7,389 bases of DNA from Hyphomicrobiales bacterium (lineage in GTDB: Bacteria > Pseudomonadota > Alphaproteobacteria > Rhizobiales > Xanthobacteraceae). This document shows, piece after piece, positions 1 through 7,140 of this stretch (its first letter is position 1; each line of letters begins with the position of its first letter). The position numbers and the translations under genes are program-made. The notes under the pieces are model-generated. The model was not told the DNA's origin and made no database searches. It saw nothing but the letters and a program-made list of their open reading frames with translations. The stretch spans positions 1-7,389 of the forward strand of contig JAKFYO010000027.1 of the NCBI GenBank assembly GCA_021730825.1. Reading direction: 5' to 3'.

Positions 1-17
1 AGACTGTCTAGAATGTT

Positions 18-26
18 AGGAAGGAG
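18..26 (+). promoter_or_regulatory. Shine-Dalgarno favouring a TTG start at 34
   Basis: AGGAAGGAG ends 7 bases before an in-frame TTG at 34. The ATG at 13 lies upstream of this motif and so cannot use it. The ATG at 73 has only a weak GGAA five bases upstream. This makes TTG the best-supported start by ribosome-binding signal, although homologue alignment could favour ATG 73. Confidence 0.5.
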
Positions 27-33
27 CATCCGG

Positions 34-1215
34 TTGGCTGACCGGCAGCGCTCGAAAACCGCCGGAACGTCAATGGCTGCAAAGTTCAAACCCACTCGCT
101 CGACCTATGTGATGCTCGCTGCCTGCGCGGTTCTCGTTGCCGCAGGTTTGTGGTGGACCTTCGGCGGCTCCAGCAATCAATCGGCGCAAAAGAAAAAAGG
201 CCCGGCCACGATTTCGGTTCTGGCCGGCAAGGCGCTGCGCAAGGACGTTCCCTATCGCGTGGAGTCGCTCGGCACCGTTCAGCCGCTGATCACCGTTTCG
301 ATCCGCTCTCGGGTGGATAGCCAGGTCGTCAAGGTTCATTTCGAAGACGGCGCGAAGGTCAACGAAGGCGATCCGTTATTCACGCTGGATAGCCGCGCCA
401 TCGACGCGCAAATTCAGCAGGCGGAGGCGACACTCTCGCTCGCCAAGTCGCAGCTTGAAAAAGCCGAACGCGATAAAGAGCGCATCGCAGGTCTCGCCGC
501 CAAGGGTACGCTCTCGCCGGTGCAGGAAGCGGACGCCAAAACCAACGTCGAAGTTCTGAAAGCGACCGTCGCGCAGAACGATGCGAACCTTCAGAATCTC
601 CGCGTGCTTCGCAGCTATTATGATGTGAAGGCGCCGGTTTCGGGCCGCATCGGTGTTGCGAACGTCCGTCAGGGCGCGATCGTTCGCTCCGCGGATTCCG
701 GCACGCCGCTTGCGACGATCAATCAGATAGCACCGATCTATGTCGCCTTCGGCATCCCAGAGCGCTTTATTCCGCTATTGCGCGAGGCTGGCGAGAAGGC
801 GACGGTCGAGGTTGCCTTCCAGAACGAACTTACGCTCAGCGGCGGCCGGGTCGCGTTCATCGAGAACACCGTCGATCCGCAGACCGGCACCATTCTCGTG
901 CGCGGCATCTTCGAGAATGGCGACGAAAAATTGTGGCCGGGCACGCTCGCATCGGTACGCGTGACTTTGCGCACCGATCCGAACCTCGTCACGGTCCCGG
1001 CGGAGGCCGTGCAGAGCGGCCAGAAGGGCAATTTTGTTTTTGTCATCGAGAACAATGTCGCCCGCGTTCGCGCGGTAAAAGTTCTGCGCACGGCGGATGG
1101 CGAAGCGGTCCTCTCCGAAGGTCTCAACGGAGACGAAACGGTTGTCATTGATGGGCAACTCTCGCTGCGTGAAGGCAGCCGCGTCGATATCAAGCAGCGT
1201 CAGGCAGGCTCCTAG
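34..1215 (+). CDS. RND efflux periplasmic adaptor subunit (HlyD/MexA/MdtA-type membrane fusion protein)
   Basis: Periplasmic adaptor that should link the RND permease encoded just downstream to an outer-membrane channel. Numbering is from the TTG at 34 (393 aa, normal for the family). A basic N-terminus is followed by one hydrophobic segment at about residues 25-43, which would anchor the protein in the inner membrane. The first lipoyl half lies near 85-120 (FEDGAKVNEGDPLFTLD). A charged alpha-hairpin coiled coil spans about 122-190, and the second lipoyl half about 194-228 (VKAPVSGRIG). A beta-barrel follows to about 305, then a membrane-proximal domain. An LAAC lipobox-like motif (Cys31) sits inside the hydrophobic segment with too little hydrophobic sequence before it, so I favour an uncleaved anchor over a lipoprotein. 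The start is uncertain: TTG at 34 has the best Shine-Dalgarno; ATG at 13 and ATG at 73 are alternatives. It forms an operon with the permease. The family is clear; the pump's substrate is unknown. Confidence 0.9.
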   Translation: MADRQRSKTAGTSMAAKFKPTRSTYVMLAACAVLVAAGLWWTFGGSSNQSAQKKKGPATISVLAGKALRKDVPYRVESLGTVQPLITVSIRSRVDSQVVKVHFEDGAKVNEGDPLFTLDSRAIDAQIQQAEATLSLAKSQLEKAERDKERIAGLAAKGTLSPVQEADAKTNVEVLKATVAQNDANLQNLRVLRSYYDVKAPVSGRIGVANVRQGAIVRSADSGTPLATINQIAPIYVAFGIPERFIPLLREAGEKATVEVAFQNELTLSGGRVAFIENTVDPQTGTILVRGIFENGDEKLWPGTLASVRVTLRTDPNLVTVPAEAVQSGQKGNFVFVIENNVARVRAVKVLRTADGEAVLSEGLNGDETVVIDGQLSLREGSRVDIKQRQAGS

Positions 1216-1217
1216 CG

Positions 1218-4200
1218 ATGAATTTTTTCGAGCTGTGCATTCGCCGGCCGGTGCTGACGACGCTTCTGATGGTGTCGATCATCATGGCGGGCGTGTTCGG
1301 CTATCGCCTGCTGCCTGTGTCAGCGCTGCCGCGTGTCGACTTCCCGACTATCAATATCAATGCCAGCCTTCCTGGCGCGAATCCGGAGATCATGGCGGCG
1401 ACGGTCGCGACCCCGATCGAACGGCAGCTTGCGACGATTGCCGGCATTACCTCGATGACGTCGTCGAGCACGACTGGTTCGACGCAGATTACGATTCAGT
1501 TCGACCTCAACCGCGACATCGACGCGGCTGCGCTTGACGTGCAATCTGCACTGTCGGTTGCGCAGCGAAACCTGCCGATCGAAATGACGGTGCCGCCGAG
1601 CTTCCGCAAGGTGAACCCAGCCGACGCACCGGTTCTTTTCCTCTCGTTGATTTCCGACACGCTGCCACTTTCAGTAGTCAATGAGTACGCAGAGACCGTA
1701 ATCGGGCAGCAGATTTCGCAAATCACCGGCGTCGCGCAGGTCAACGTCTTCGGCGGCCAGAAATATGCGCTGCGTATTCGCATCAACCCGGAAGCGATCG
1801 CCGCACGCGGCATTGCGCTTTCCGAAATCAATCAAGCGATCGCCCAGGCGACTTCGAACACGCCGCTCGGCGTCATTGCCGGGCCAAAGCAGACCCTTAC
1901 ACTCGACATGGGTTCGCAGCAGGCGGACGCAAAAAAGTATCAGGATCTCATTGTCGCGTGGCGCAACGGCGCGCCAATCAAGTTAACCGACATCGCCATT
2001 GTCGAGAACGGCGTTGAGAACGAACGTATCGCCGGCTGGTACAATGACGCGCGCGCGATCAACCTTGCGATCTACCGGCAACCCGATGCAAACACGATCG
2101 ATGTCGTCGATGCGGTTAAGCGCCGTCTACCCGAATTCCGCGCCTCTGTTCCCGGCGCGATCAACATCGAAGTTCTGATGGATCGCTCGGTCTCGATCCG
2201 CAACTCGGTTAGCGCCGTGCAGCGAACGTTGATGGAAGCGGTCGTACTGGTCGTGCTTGTGATCTTCCTGTTCCTGCGAAGCGGGCGGGCTACCTTGATT
2301 CCCGCGCTGGCGTTACCGCTATCCATCGTCGGCACTTTTGGCGCGATGTATGTGCTCGGCTATTCGATCAACAACATGACGTTGCTCGCGCTCGTGCTCT
2401 GCGTCGGCTTCGTGGTCGACGACGCGATCGTCGTTCTCGAAAATATCTATCGATACATCGAGCGAGGGATGCCGCCTTTCCAGGCGGCAATCGTTGGCGC
2501 ACGCGAAATCGGTTTTACCATCGTCTCGATGACCGTTTCGCTGGTCTGTGTTTTCATCCCTGTGCTGTTCATGGGCGGGGTGGTAGGCCGCGTGTTTCGC
2601 GAATTCGCAGTTACGATTTCGGTAGCAATTCTCGTATCGGGTTTTGTTTCGCTGACACTGACGCCGATGCTTTGCGCGCGTGTGTTGAAGCCGGTCGATC
2701 ACAGCAAGAAGCCTGGCCGCTTCATGCGTTATTCCGAAGCGGCATTTGAAGGCGCATTGGCCGGCTATCGCCGCTCGCTTGACTGGGTCTTGCGGCACCG
2801 GCCGGCGACATTGTTAGCTACTTTTGCAACGCTCTTCATCGTGATCGGTCTTTATGCGTGGGTGCCGAAAGGCTTTTTCCCGATTGAAGATACCGGCTTT
2901 ATCTCCAGCACCATCGAAGCCGCGACCGATACCTCCTTTGAGGAAATGGCGGTCAGGCAGCAGGAAGTAGCGGCGATTGTGCGGAAGGACAAAGACATCG
3001 CCTATGTAGTCTCAATCGCAGGCGCGACAGGCATCAGCAGAACCACGAATACCGGACGGCTTTTCATTTCGCTGAAACCGCGACACGAGCGAACGGAAAG
3101 CGCGAACCAGATCATCCAGCGTCTGCGCAGGACCGTGCAGCAGGTGCCGGGCGTGAACGCATTCTTCCAGCCGGTGCAGAACATTTCCGTCGGCGGCACC
3201 GTATCGCGCGCGCTTTATCAGTATACGTTGCAAAGTTCGGATACCGATACGCTTTATAATCTTGCGCCGCAGCTTCAGGAAAAGATTGCGCAGATTCCGA
3301 TCTTGCGCGACGTGAACTCCGATTTGCAGATTACCAATCCGCAGATCACGATCGACATCGATCGCGAAAAATCGCGTGCGCTCGGCATTGGCGACGACCA
3401 AATTCGTAGCGTCTTGTATAGCCAATACGGCTCGCGTCAGGTTGCGACGCTCTACACCGCGAACAACCAGTTTCAGGTCATCGTCGAGGCGCAGCGCCGC
3501 TTCCAGCGCGACGAGACCGACCTCTCGCGCACGTATTTGCGCGCATCCACCGGCCAACTTGTGCCGCTGGACGCCATTGCAACCATGCGGCGTACCGTAG
3601 GGCCGTTGCAGATATCGCATCAACAGCAGCAGCCGGCAGTGACGATTTCGTTCAATCTGGCGCCTGGCGTGGCGCTTTCCGAAGCGGTCGTGGCAATCCA
3701 GCAGGTCGAGCGCGAGTCCAACTTGCCGGCAAGCGTTTCAAGCGGCTTTCAGGGCACCGCACAGGCGTTCCGCGACTCGCTCTCCAGCCAACCGCTGTTG
3801 ATCCTCGCCGCGATCCTCGTGATTTATATCGTGCTCGGCATTCTCTACGAGAGCTTCATCCATCCGCTGACGATCTTGTCCGGGCTGCCCTCGGCGGGCA
3901 TCGGTGCGTTGCTCACGCTACTGCTGTTCGGCATGGACCTGTCGGTGATTGCGATCATCGGCATCGTGCTCTTGGTCGGTATCGTCAAGAAGAACGCGAT
4001 CATGATGATCGATTTCGCGATCGAACGAAGACGGCACGGCATGGGCGCGGAGGAATCGATCCGCGAAGCGGCTTTGCTGCGTTTCCGCCCGATCATGATG
4101 ACGACGATGGCTGCGATCTTCGGCACGTTGCCGATCGCGATCGGTGCGGGCGAGGGCGCCGAATTGCGCCAGCCGCTCGGTGTCGCGGTTGTCGGCGGCC

Positions 4201-4355
4201 TGCTGCTCTCGCAACTGTTGACGCTCTACATCACGCCCGTGATCTACATGTATCTCGACAAATACGACCAGAAGATTGCGAATGCGATCAACGAGAAAGA
4301 GCCCGAAGTACCAGTCGAGCACGGCGGCAAAAAGAAAATCGTCGCCGCGGAATAA
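1218..4355 (+). CDS. RND efflux permease, MdtB/MdtC-like (AcrB/HAE1 superfamily)
   Basis: Inner-membrane proton/drug antiporter of a tripartite efflux pump; 1045 aa is full length. It opens with the family-typical NFFELCIRRPVLTTLL and continues with LPRVDFPTININASLPGANPE, which I recognise as closest to MdtB/MdtC. Twelve membrane segments can be placed: TM1 at about 10-30, TM2-6 at about 332-485, TM7 at about 528-548, TM8-10 at about 857-928, TM11 at about 957-977 and TM12 at about 990-1012. Two large periplasmic porter/docking domains separate them. The TM4 proton-relay pair is present (GFVVDDAIVVLENI, Asp401/Asp402), as is the TM10 lysine (Lys925 in KKNAIMMIDFA), so it should be active. The protein ends in a charged tail, KEPEVPVEHGGKKK. 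The start lies 2 bases after the adaptor stop with only a weak Shine-Dalgarno, suggesting translational coupling. MdtB and MdtC normally work as a pair, but only one permease is encoded here. Substrates cannot be read from sequence. Confidence 0.95.
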   Translation: MNFFELCIRRPVLTTLLMVSIIMAGVFGYRLLPVSALPRVDFPTININASLPGANPEIMAATVATPIERQLATIAGITSMTSSSTTGSTQITIQFDLNRDIDAAALDVQSALSVAQRNLPIEMTVPPSFRKVNPADAPVLFLSLISDTLPLSVVNEYAETVIGQQISQITGVAQVNVFGGQKYALRIRINPEAIAARGIALSEINQAIAQATSNTPLGVIAGPKQTLTLDMGSQQADAKKYQDLIVAWRNGAPIKLTDIAIVENGVENERIAGWYNDARAINLAIYRQPDANTIDVVDAVKRRLPEFRASVPGAINIEVLMDRSVSIRNSVSAVQRTLMEAVVLVVLVIFLFLRSGRATLIPALALPLSIVGTFGAMYVLGYSINNMTLLALVLCVGFVVDDAIVVLENIYRYIERGMPPFQAAIVGAREIGFTIVSMTVSLVCVFIPVLFMGGVVGRVFREFAVTISVAILVSGFVSLTLTPMLCARVLKPVDHSKKPGRFMRYSEAAFEGALAGYRRSLDWVLRHRPATLLATFATLFIVIGLYAWVPKGFFPIEDTGFISSTIEAATDTSFEEMAVRQQEVAAIVRKDKDIAYVVSIAGATGISRTTNTGRLFISLKPRHERTESANQIIQRLRRTVQQVPGVNAFFQPVQNISVGGTVSRALYQYTLQSSDTDTLYNLAPQLQEKIAQIPILRDVNSDLQITNPQITIDIDREKSRALGIGDDQIRSVLYSQYGSRQVATLYTANNQFQVIVEAQRRFQRDETDLSRTYLRASTGQLVPLDAIATMRRTVGPLQISHQQQQPAVTISFNLAPGVALSEAVVAIQQVERESNLPASVSSGFQGTAQAFRDSLSSQPLLILAAILVIYIVLGILYESFIHPLTILSGLPSAGIGALLTLLLFGMDLSVIAIIGIVLLVGIVKKNAIMMIDFAIERRRHGMGAEESIREAALLRFRPIMMTTMAAIFGTLPIAIGAGEGAELRQPLGVAVVGGLLLSQLLTLYITPVIYMYLDKYDQKIANAINEKEPEVPVEHGGKKKIVAAE

Positions 4356-4376
4356 TTACGCGGCGGCCGATTTCTT
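4329..4376. terminator. Probable bidirectional intrinsic terminator spanning two abutting stop codons
   Basis: Arms 4341-4349 (GTCGCCGCG) and 4359-4367 (CGCGGCGGC) pair over nine positions, with a single G.U wobble in the plus-strand RNA (an A/C mismatch in the minus-strand RNA). The 9-base loop, GAATAATTA, holds both stop codons. Read leftwards for the minus-strand gene, the stem is followed two bases later by TTTTCTTTTT (4338-4329), a good U-tract. Read rightwards for the efflux operon, it is followed three bases later by a shorter TTTCTT (4371-4376). It is likely strong for the oxidoreductase gene and weaker for the operon. Termination itself is inferred. Confidence 0.6.
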
Positions 4377-5723
4377 CGGCGCGAATACGCGCTCCATCTC
4401 GCGCCGGAATTTCACGGTATCGTCTTCGGCAATGGCAACGTCCGTCCATGTAACCGCTTTGCCTGCGGCTACCGGCTTGTTCAGCTTTACTTTATGCGCA
4501 AGTCCGATCGGCAGCGCGCCTGCGCCAAGCGAATCTTCCGCCCGCATGATCTTGCCGTACACGGTGTAGCCGCCTTCGCCATCGAGCATTTCACCGGCCG
4601 CAAGATTGCGCTTTGCGACCGCCGCAACATCCGAACGGAATGCGTCGGCGGTGCCGGTCGCTTCCTTGCGCAGCACGGCTGCTGCTGCCGAGATGCCAAG
4701 TTCAAGTCCGATCATGTGATAAGGGCGGTAAAGCGCGGAGTAGCGTCCCGACTTGTCGGTGATCATGCCGTATTCGGCAAAGCAGCGGCGTGTATATTCA
4801 GCGCGTGCATCTTCCGAGCCCGCTTCGAACACGACATAGACGCCCCAGCGCAGGTCGCGCTCGACCGGCGAGCTGTCGCGATTGAGCGAAGACACGACCT
4901 CGACGATGCCGCTTTCTTCCAGCACGCCCCCCGCAGCGCGCGGGATCAGATGCTTCGGCAGTTCGTCCGCGCCGCAGGGCGGGAAGGCGAGGCCATCTCG
5001 CGGTGCTTTCAGTCCCGTCGCATTGGAAATCGCCGCCATCTCGATCGCAGACTTGGTGCCGTCGAGAAACGAATTGAACATCTGCGAGTTCATGCCCGCG
5101 GCTGCTGCCTGCTCCGCCGTCATTCCGTAGTAATTCCAGACTGTGTCCGGCGTCGATTGCGGATACTCCGGCAAATACTTCGTGCCCTTACCCGCGGAGA
5201 CGACGCGAAAGCCGCAGGCTTCCGCCCAGTCCACCATTTCGCACACCAGCGCCGGTTGATCGCCGTAGGCGAGCGCGTAGACGACACCGGCTTCCGCCGC
5301 GCGTTTTGCAAGCAGCGGCCCGGCCAGAACATCGGCCTCGACCGTGACATTCACGACATGCCGTTTCGCTTTAAACGCAGCGAGGCAATGTCGGATGGCG
5401 GCGGCGGGGCTGCCCGTGACATCGAGAATGACATCGAGGCCTTCGGCGTTGATCAGCGCCATTGCGTCTTCGGTGATCGCGGTCTTGCCGGTCTTCAGTG
5501 CGTCCGGAAAATCGCGCGCGATCTGTGCTTCATCCCAGCCGGTGCGTTTCAGTGCGTCGCGGATACGCGCGCCATCGAGATCTGCAATCCCCAGAACTTG
5601 CAGGCCCGGCGTGGTGCGCGCCTGTGCCAGAAACATCGAGCCGAATTTCCCCGCTCCGATCAGCCCCGCGCGGACAGGCCGTCCTTCCGCAGCGCGGGCT
5701 TTCAGCATCCGGCCCAGATTCAT
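4356..5723 (-). CDS. NAD(P)-dependent oxidoreductase with C-terminal SAF domain (COG4091, predicted homoserine dehydrogenase-like)
   Basis: Cytosolic 455-aa protein. The N-terminus is a Rossmann nucleotide-binding fold: VRAGLIGAGKFG at about 17-28 gives the glycine-rich loop (Gly23, Gly25, Gly28), and an acidic residue closes the second strand (GIADLD, Asp48), hinting at NAD preference. The middle carries family-like blocks such as GDQPALVCEMVDWAEACGF and GKGTKYLPEYP. The last part, about 372-431 (from RNLAAGEMLDG through VKLNKPVAAGKAV), resembles an SAF domain, a fold also found in sialic-acid synthases, FlgA and altronate dehydratase; that is why such proteins are sometimes misnamed as flagellar. 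I see no Gfo/Idh/MocA EKP motif. The length fits the family. The ATG at 5721-5723 is chosen because GGAG lies 8 bases upstream. It is transcribed alone, convergent with the efflux operon and divergent from gcdH. The substrate is unknown; true homoserine dehydrogenase activity is not supported by context. Confidence 0.85.
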   Translation of the reverse strand: MNLGRMLKARAAEGRPVRAGLIGAGKFGSMFLAQARTTPGLQVLGIADLDGARIRDALKRTGWDEAQIARDFPDALKTGKTAITEDAMALINAEGLDVILDVTGSPAAAIRHCLAAFKAKRHVVNVTVEADVLAGPLLAKRAAEAGVVYALAYGDQPALVCEMVDWAEACGFRVVSAGKGTKYLPEYPQSTPDTVWNYYGMTAEQAAAAGMNSQMFNSFLDGTKSAIEMAAISNATGLKAPRDGLAFPPCGADELPKHLIPRAAGGVLEESGIVEVVSSLNRDSSPVERDLRWGVYVVFEAGSEDARAEYTRRCFAEYGMITDKSGRYSALYRPYHMIGLELGISAAAAVLRKEATGTADAFRSDVAAVAKRNLAAGEMLDGEGGYTVYGKIMRAEDSLGAGALPIGLAHKVKLNKPVAAGKAVTWTDVAIAEDDTVKFRREMERVFAPKKSAAA

Positions 5724-5731
5724 CGTGGAAA

Positions 5732-5735
5732 CTCC
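5732..5735 (-). promoter_or_regulatory. Shine-Dalgarno of the SAF oxidoreductase gene
   Basis: GGAG on the minus strand, 8 bases before the ATG at 5723. It fixes the start of the minus-strand gene; the nearby ATG overlapping this motif is out of frame. Confidence 0.6.
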
Positions 5736-5879
5736 ATTTCTTATCAGCCTTAGTTCCGCATGGTGGTCATAGCCGTTCCGGCGCGGGGCTGGCTACCATG
5801 AAAGCCGCTGGCGCTCGCCGTGCGGCGGGTTTATAGCCAAGAAGAACAAGACAAGAGCGCAGTGGCCATGCCCGCGCTT

Positions 5880-5899
5880 CCGAGGAAACCGCCGAGGAA
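5880..5899 (+). promoter_or_regulatory. Duplicated Shine-Dalgarno-like motif before gcdH
   Basis: CCGAGGAA occurs twice, at 5880-5887 and 5892-5899, offset by 12 bases. The downstream copy ends 6 bases before the gcdH ATG at 5906 and is the functional ribosome-binding site by spacing. The upstream copy has no suitable start and may be a chance duplication or a ribosome standby site. Confidence 0.6.
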
Positions 5900-5905
5900 T
5901 TCGAT

Positions 5906-7129
5906 ATGAACAAGCCGCTTGTAAAAGACGCCGCCAAGCCCGCATCCGCCGTCTCGACGAACTGGGAAGATCCGTTCGATCTCGAAAGTCAGCTCACCGA
6001 TGACGAGCGCATGGTGCGCGATACCGCGCGCGGTTACGCGCAGGAAAAGCTCTTGCCGCGCGTCACCGAAGCGTTTCTTCAGGAGAAATACGACCGCTCG
6101 GTAATGACCGAGATGGGTTCGCTCGGGCTTCTCGGCTCGACGCTGCCGGAGAAATACGGCGGCTCGGGCCTGAATTATGTGAGCTATGGCGTTGCCGTGC
6201 GCGAAATCGAGCGCGTGGACTCGGGCTATCGCTCGGCGATGAGCGTGCAGTCTTCGCTCGTAATGTATCCGATCTATGCCTACGGCTCGGAAGAGCAGCG
6301 CATGAAGTACCTGCCGAAACTCGCCTCCGGTGAGATCGTCGGCGCGTTCGGACTGACCGAACCCGATCACGGTTCCGATCCCGGCGGTATGCGCACGCGC
6401 GCCGAAAAAACCGCCAAGGGCTACAAGCTCACCGGCACGAAGCTCTGGATCACCAATGCGCCGGTCGCAGACGTATTCGTGGTCTGGGCGAAGTCGGATG
6501 CCGACGGCGGACGCATTCGCGGCTTTATCCTTGAGCGCGGCATGAAGGGTCTTTCGACCCCGAAGATCGAGGGCAAGCTTTCGCTCCGCGCGTCCGTCAC
6601 CGGCGAGATCGTGATGGAAGGCGTTGAAGTCGGCGAAGACGCGCTGCTGCCGAACGTCTCTGGTCTTGCCGGTCCGTTCGGCTGTCTCACCCGCGCGCGT
6701 CTCGGCATTGCCTGGGGCGCGATGGGGGCGGCCGAAGCCTGCATGGCTGCCGCGCGCGACTACACGCTGAACCGCAAGCAGTTCGGCCGTCCGCTGGCTG
6801 CGACCCAGCTTGTGCAGTTGAAGCTCGCAAACATGCAGACTGAGATCGCACTCGGCCTTCAGGCGGCGCTGCGCGTCACGCGCCTCATGGATGAAGATCG
6901 TTGTCCGGCGGAAGCCGTGTCGATCGTGAAGCGCAACAACTGCGGCAAGGCGCTCGATATCGCCCGCGTCGCGCGCGACATGCATGGCGGCAACGGCATC
7001 ACTGCCGAATATCATGTCATGCGTCATGTGATGAATCTGGAAACGGTGAACACCTACGAAGGCACGCATGACGTTCATGCGCTGATCCTCGGCCGTGGCA
7101 TCACCGGCATTCAGGCGTTCTCGCAGTAA
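5906..7129 (+). CDS. gcdH: Glutaryl-CoA dehydrogenase
   Basis: FAD-dependent acyl-CoA dehydrogenase that oxidises and decarboxylates glutaryl-CoA to crotonyl-CoA plus CO2, passing electrons to electron-transfer flavoprotein. It acts in lysine, tryptophan and glutarate breakdown in the cytosol. The 407 aa fit the family. Visible hallmarks are the glutaryl-CoA-specific block [16 protein letters not shown], whose Arg109 corresponds to the human GCDH substrate-binding Arg94; the flavin/substrate block [19 protein letters not shown]; the C-terminal-domain block [15 protein letters not shown]; and the catalytic-base block [22 protein letters not shown] with Glu385 (human Glu370). All key residues are present. 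The ATG at 5906 has GAGGAA 6 bases upstream. A polar, poorly conserved stretch of about 18 residues precedes the first conserved block. The gene is followed after 11 bases by a CaiB/BaiF CoA-transferase gene, supporting a role in glutarate use. Confidence 0.95.
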   Translation: MNKPLVKDAAKPASAVSTNWEDPFDLESQLTDDERMVRDTARGYAQEKLLPRVTEAFLQEKYDRSVMTEMGSLGLLGSTLPEKYGGSGLNYVSYGVAVREIERVDSGYRSAMSVQSSLVMYPIYAYGSEEQRMKYLPKLASGEIVGAFGLTEPDHGSDPGGMRTRAEKTAKGYKLTGTKLWITNAPVADVFVVWAKSDADGGRIRGFILERGMKGLSTPKIEGKLSLRASVTGEIVMEGVEVGEDALLPNVSGLAGPFGCLTRARLGIAWGAMGAAEACMAAARDYTLNRKQFGRPLAATQLVQLKLANMQTEIALGLQAALRVTRLMDEDRCPAEAVSIVKRNNCGKALDIARVARDMHGGNGITAEYHVMRHVMNLETVNTYEGTHDVHALILGRGITGIQAFSQ

Positions 7130-7140
7130 GTTCGCGTTCA

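Larger units (their letters stand above)
5724..5905. promoter_or_regulatory. Divergent intergenic region between the SAF oxidoreductase gene and gcdH
   Basis: This 182-base gap lies between the two divergent starts, so promoters for both directions are expected here. Most of it is GC-rich. The one AT-leaning island is around 5829-5850, with TTTATA on the plus strand (TATAAA on the minus strand) and a purine-rich run after it. Neither strand has a convincing -35 at the right spacing, so no promoter is called. A small hairpin, CGCC-GTGC-GGCG (5816-5827), lies just before the island; its role is unclear. I found no strong palindromic operator. Confidence 0.5.

Noticed and set aside
109..126. Lipoprotein signal (LAAC lipobox) in the adaptor
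   Set aside because: The cysteine lies in the middle of a longer hydrophobic segment with only about six hydrophobic residues before it, which fits a membrane anchor better.
2319..2798. 159-codon minus-strand frame inside the permease gene
   Set aside because: Shadow of the permease transmembrane region; the product is a charged Asp/Arg/His-rich sequence with no motif.
4494..5753. 419-codon open frame on the plus strand opposite the SAF oxidoreductase gene
   Set aside because: The product is Arg/Cys/His-rich and low in recognisable motifs. The opposite strand encodes a coherent Rossmann plus SAF protein with a Shine-Dalgarno.
5798..5836. 12-codon leader peptide (MKAAGARRAAGL) ahead of gcdH
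   Set aside because: Good Shine-Dalgarno lacking, no run of a regulatory amino acid and no clear attenuator after it; easily due to chance.
5829..5836. TATA-like -10 element for gcdH or, on the other strand, for the oxidoreductase gene
   Set aside because: No acceptable -35 at 16-18 bases in either direction, so no promoter is claimed.
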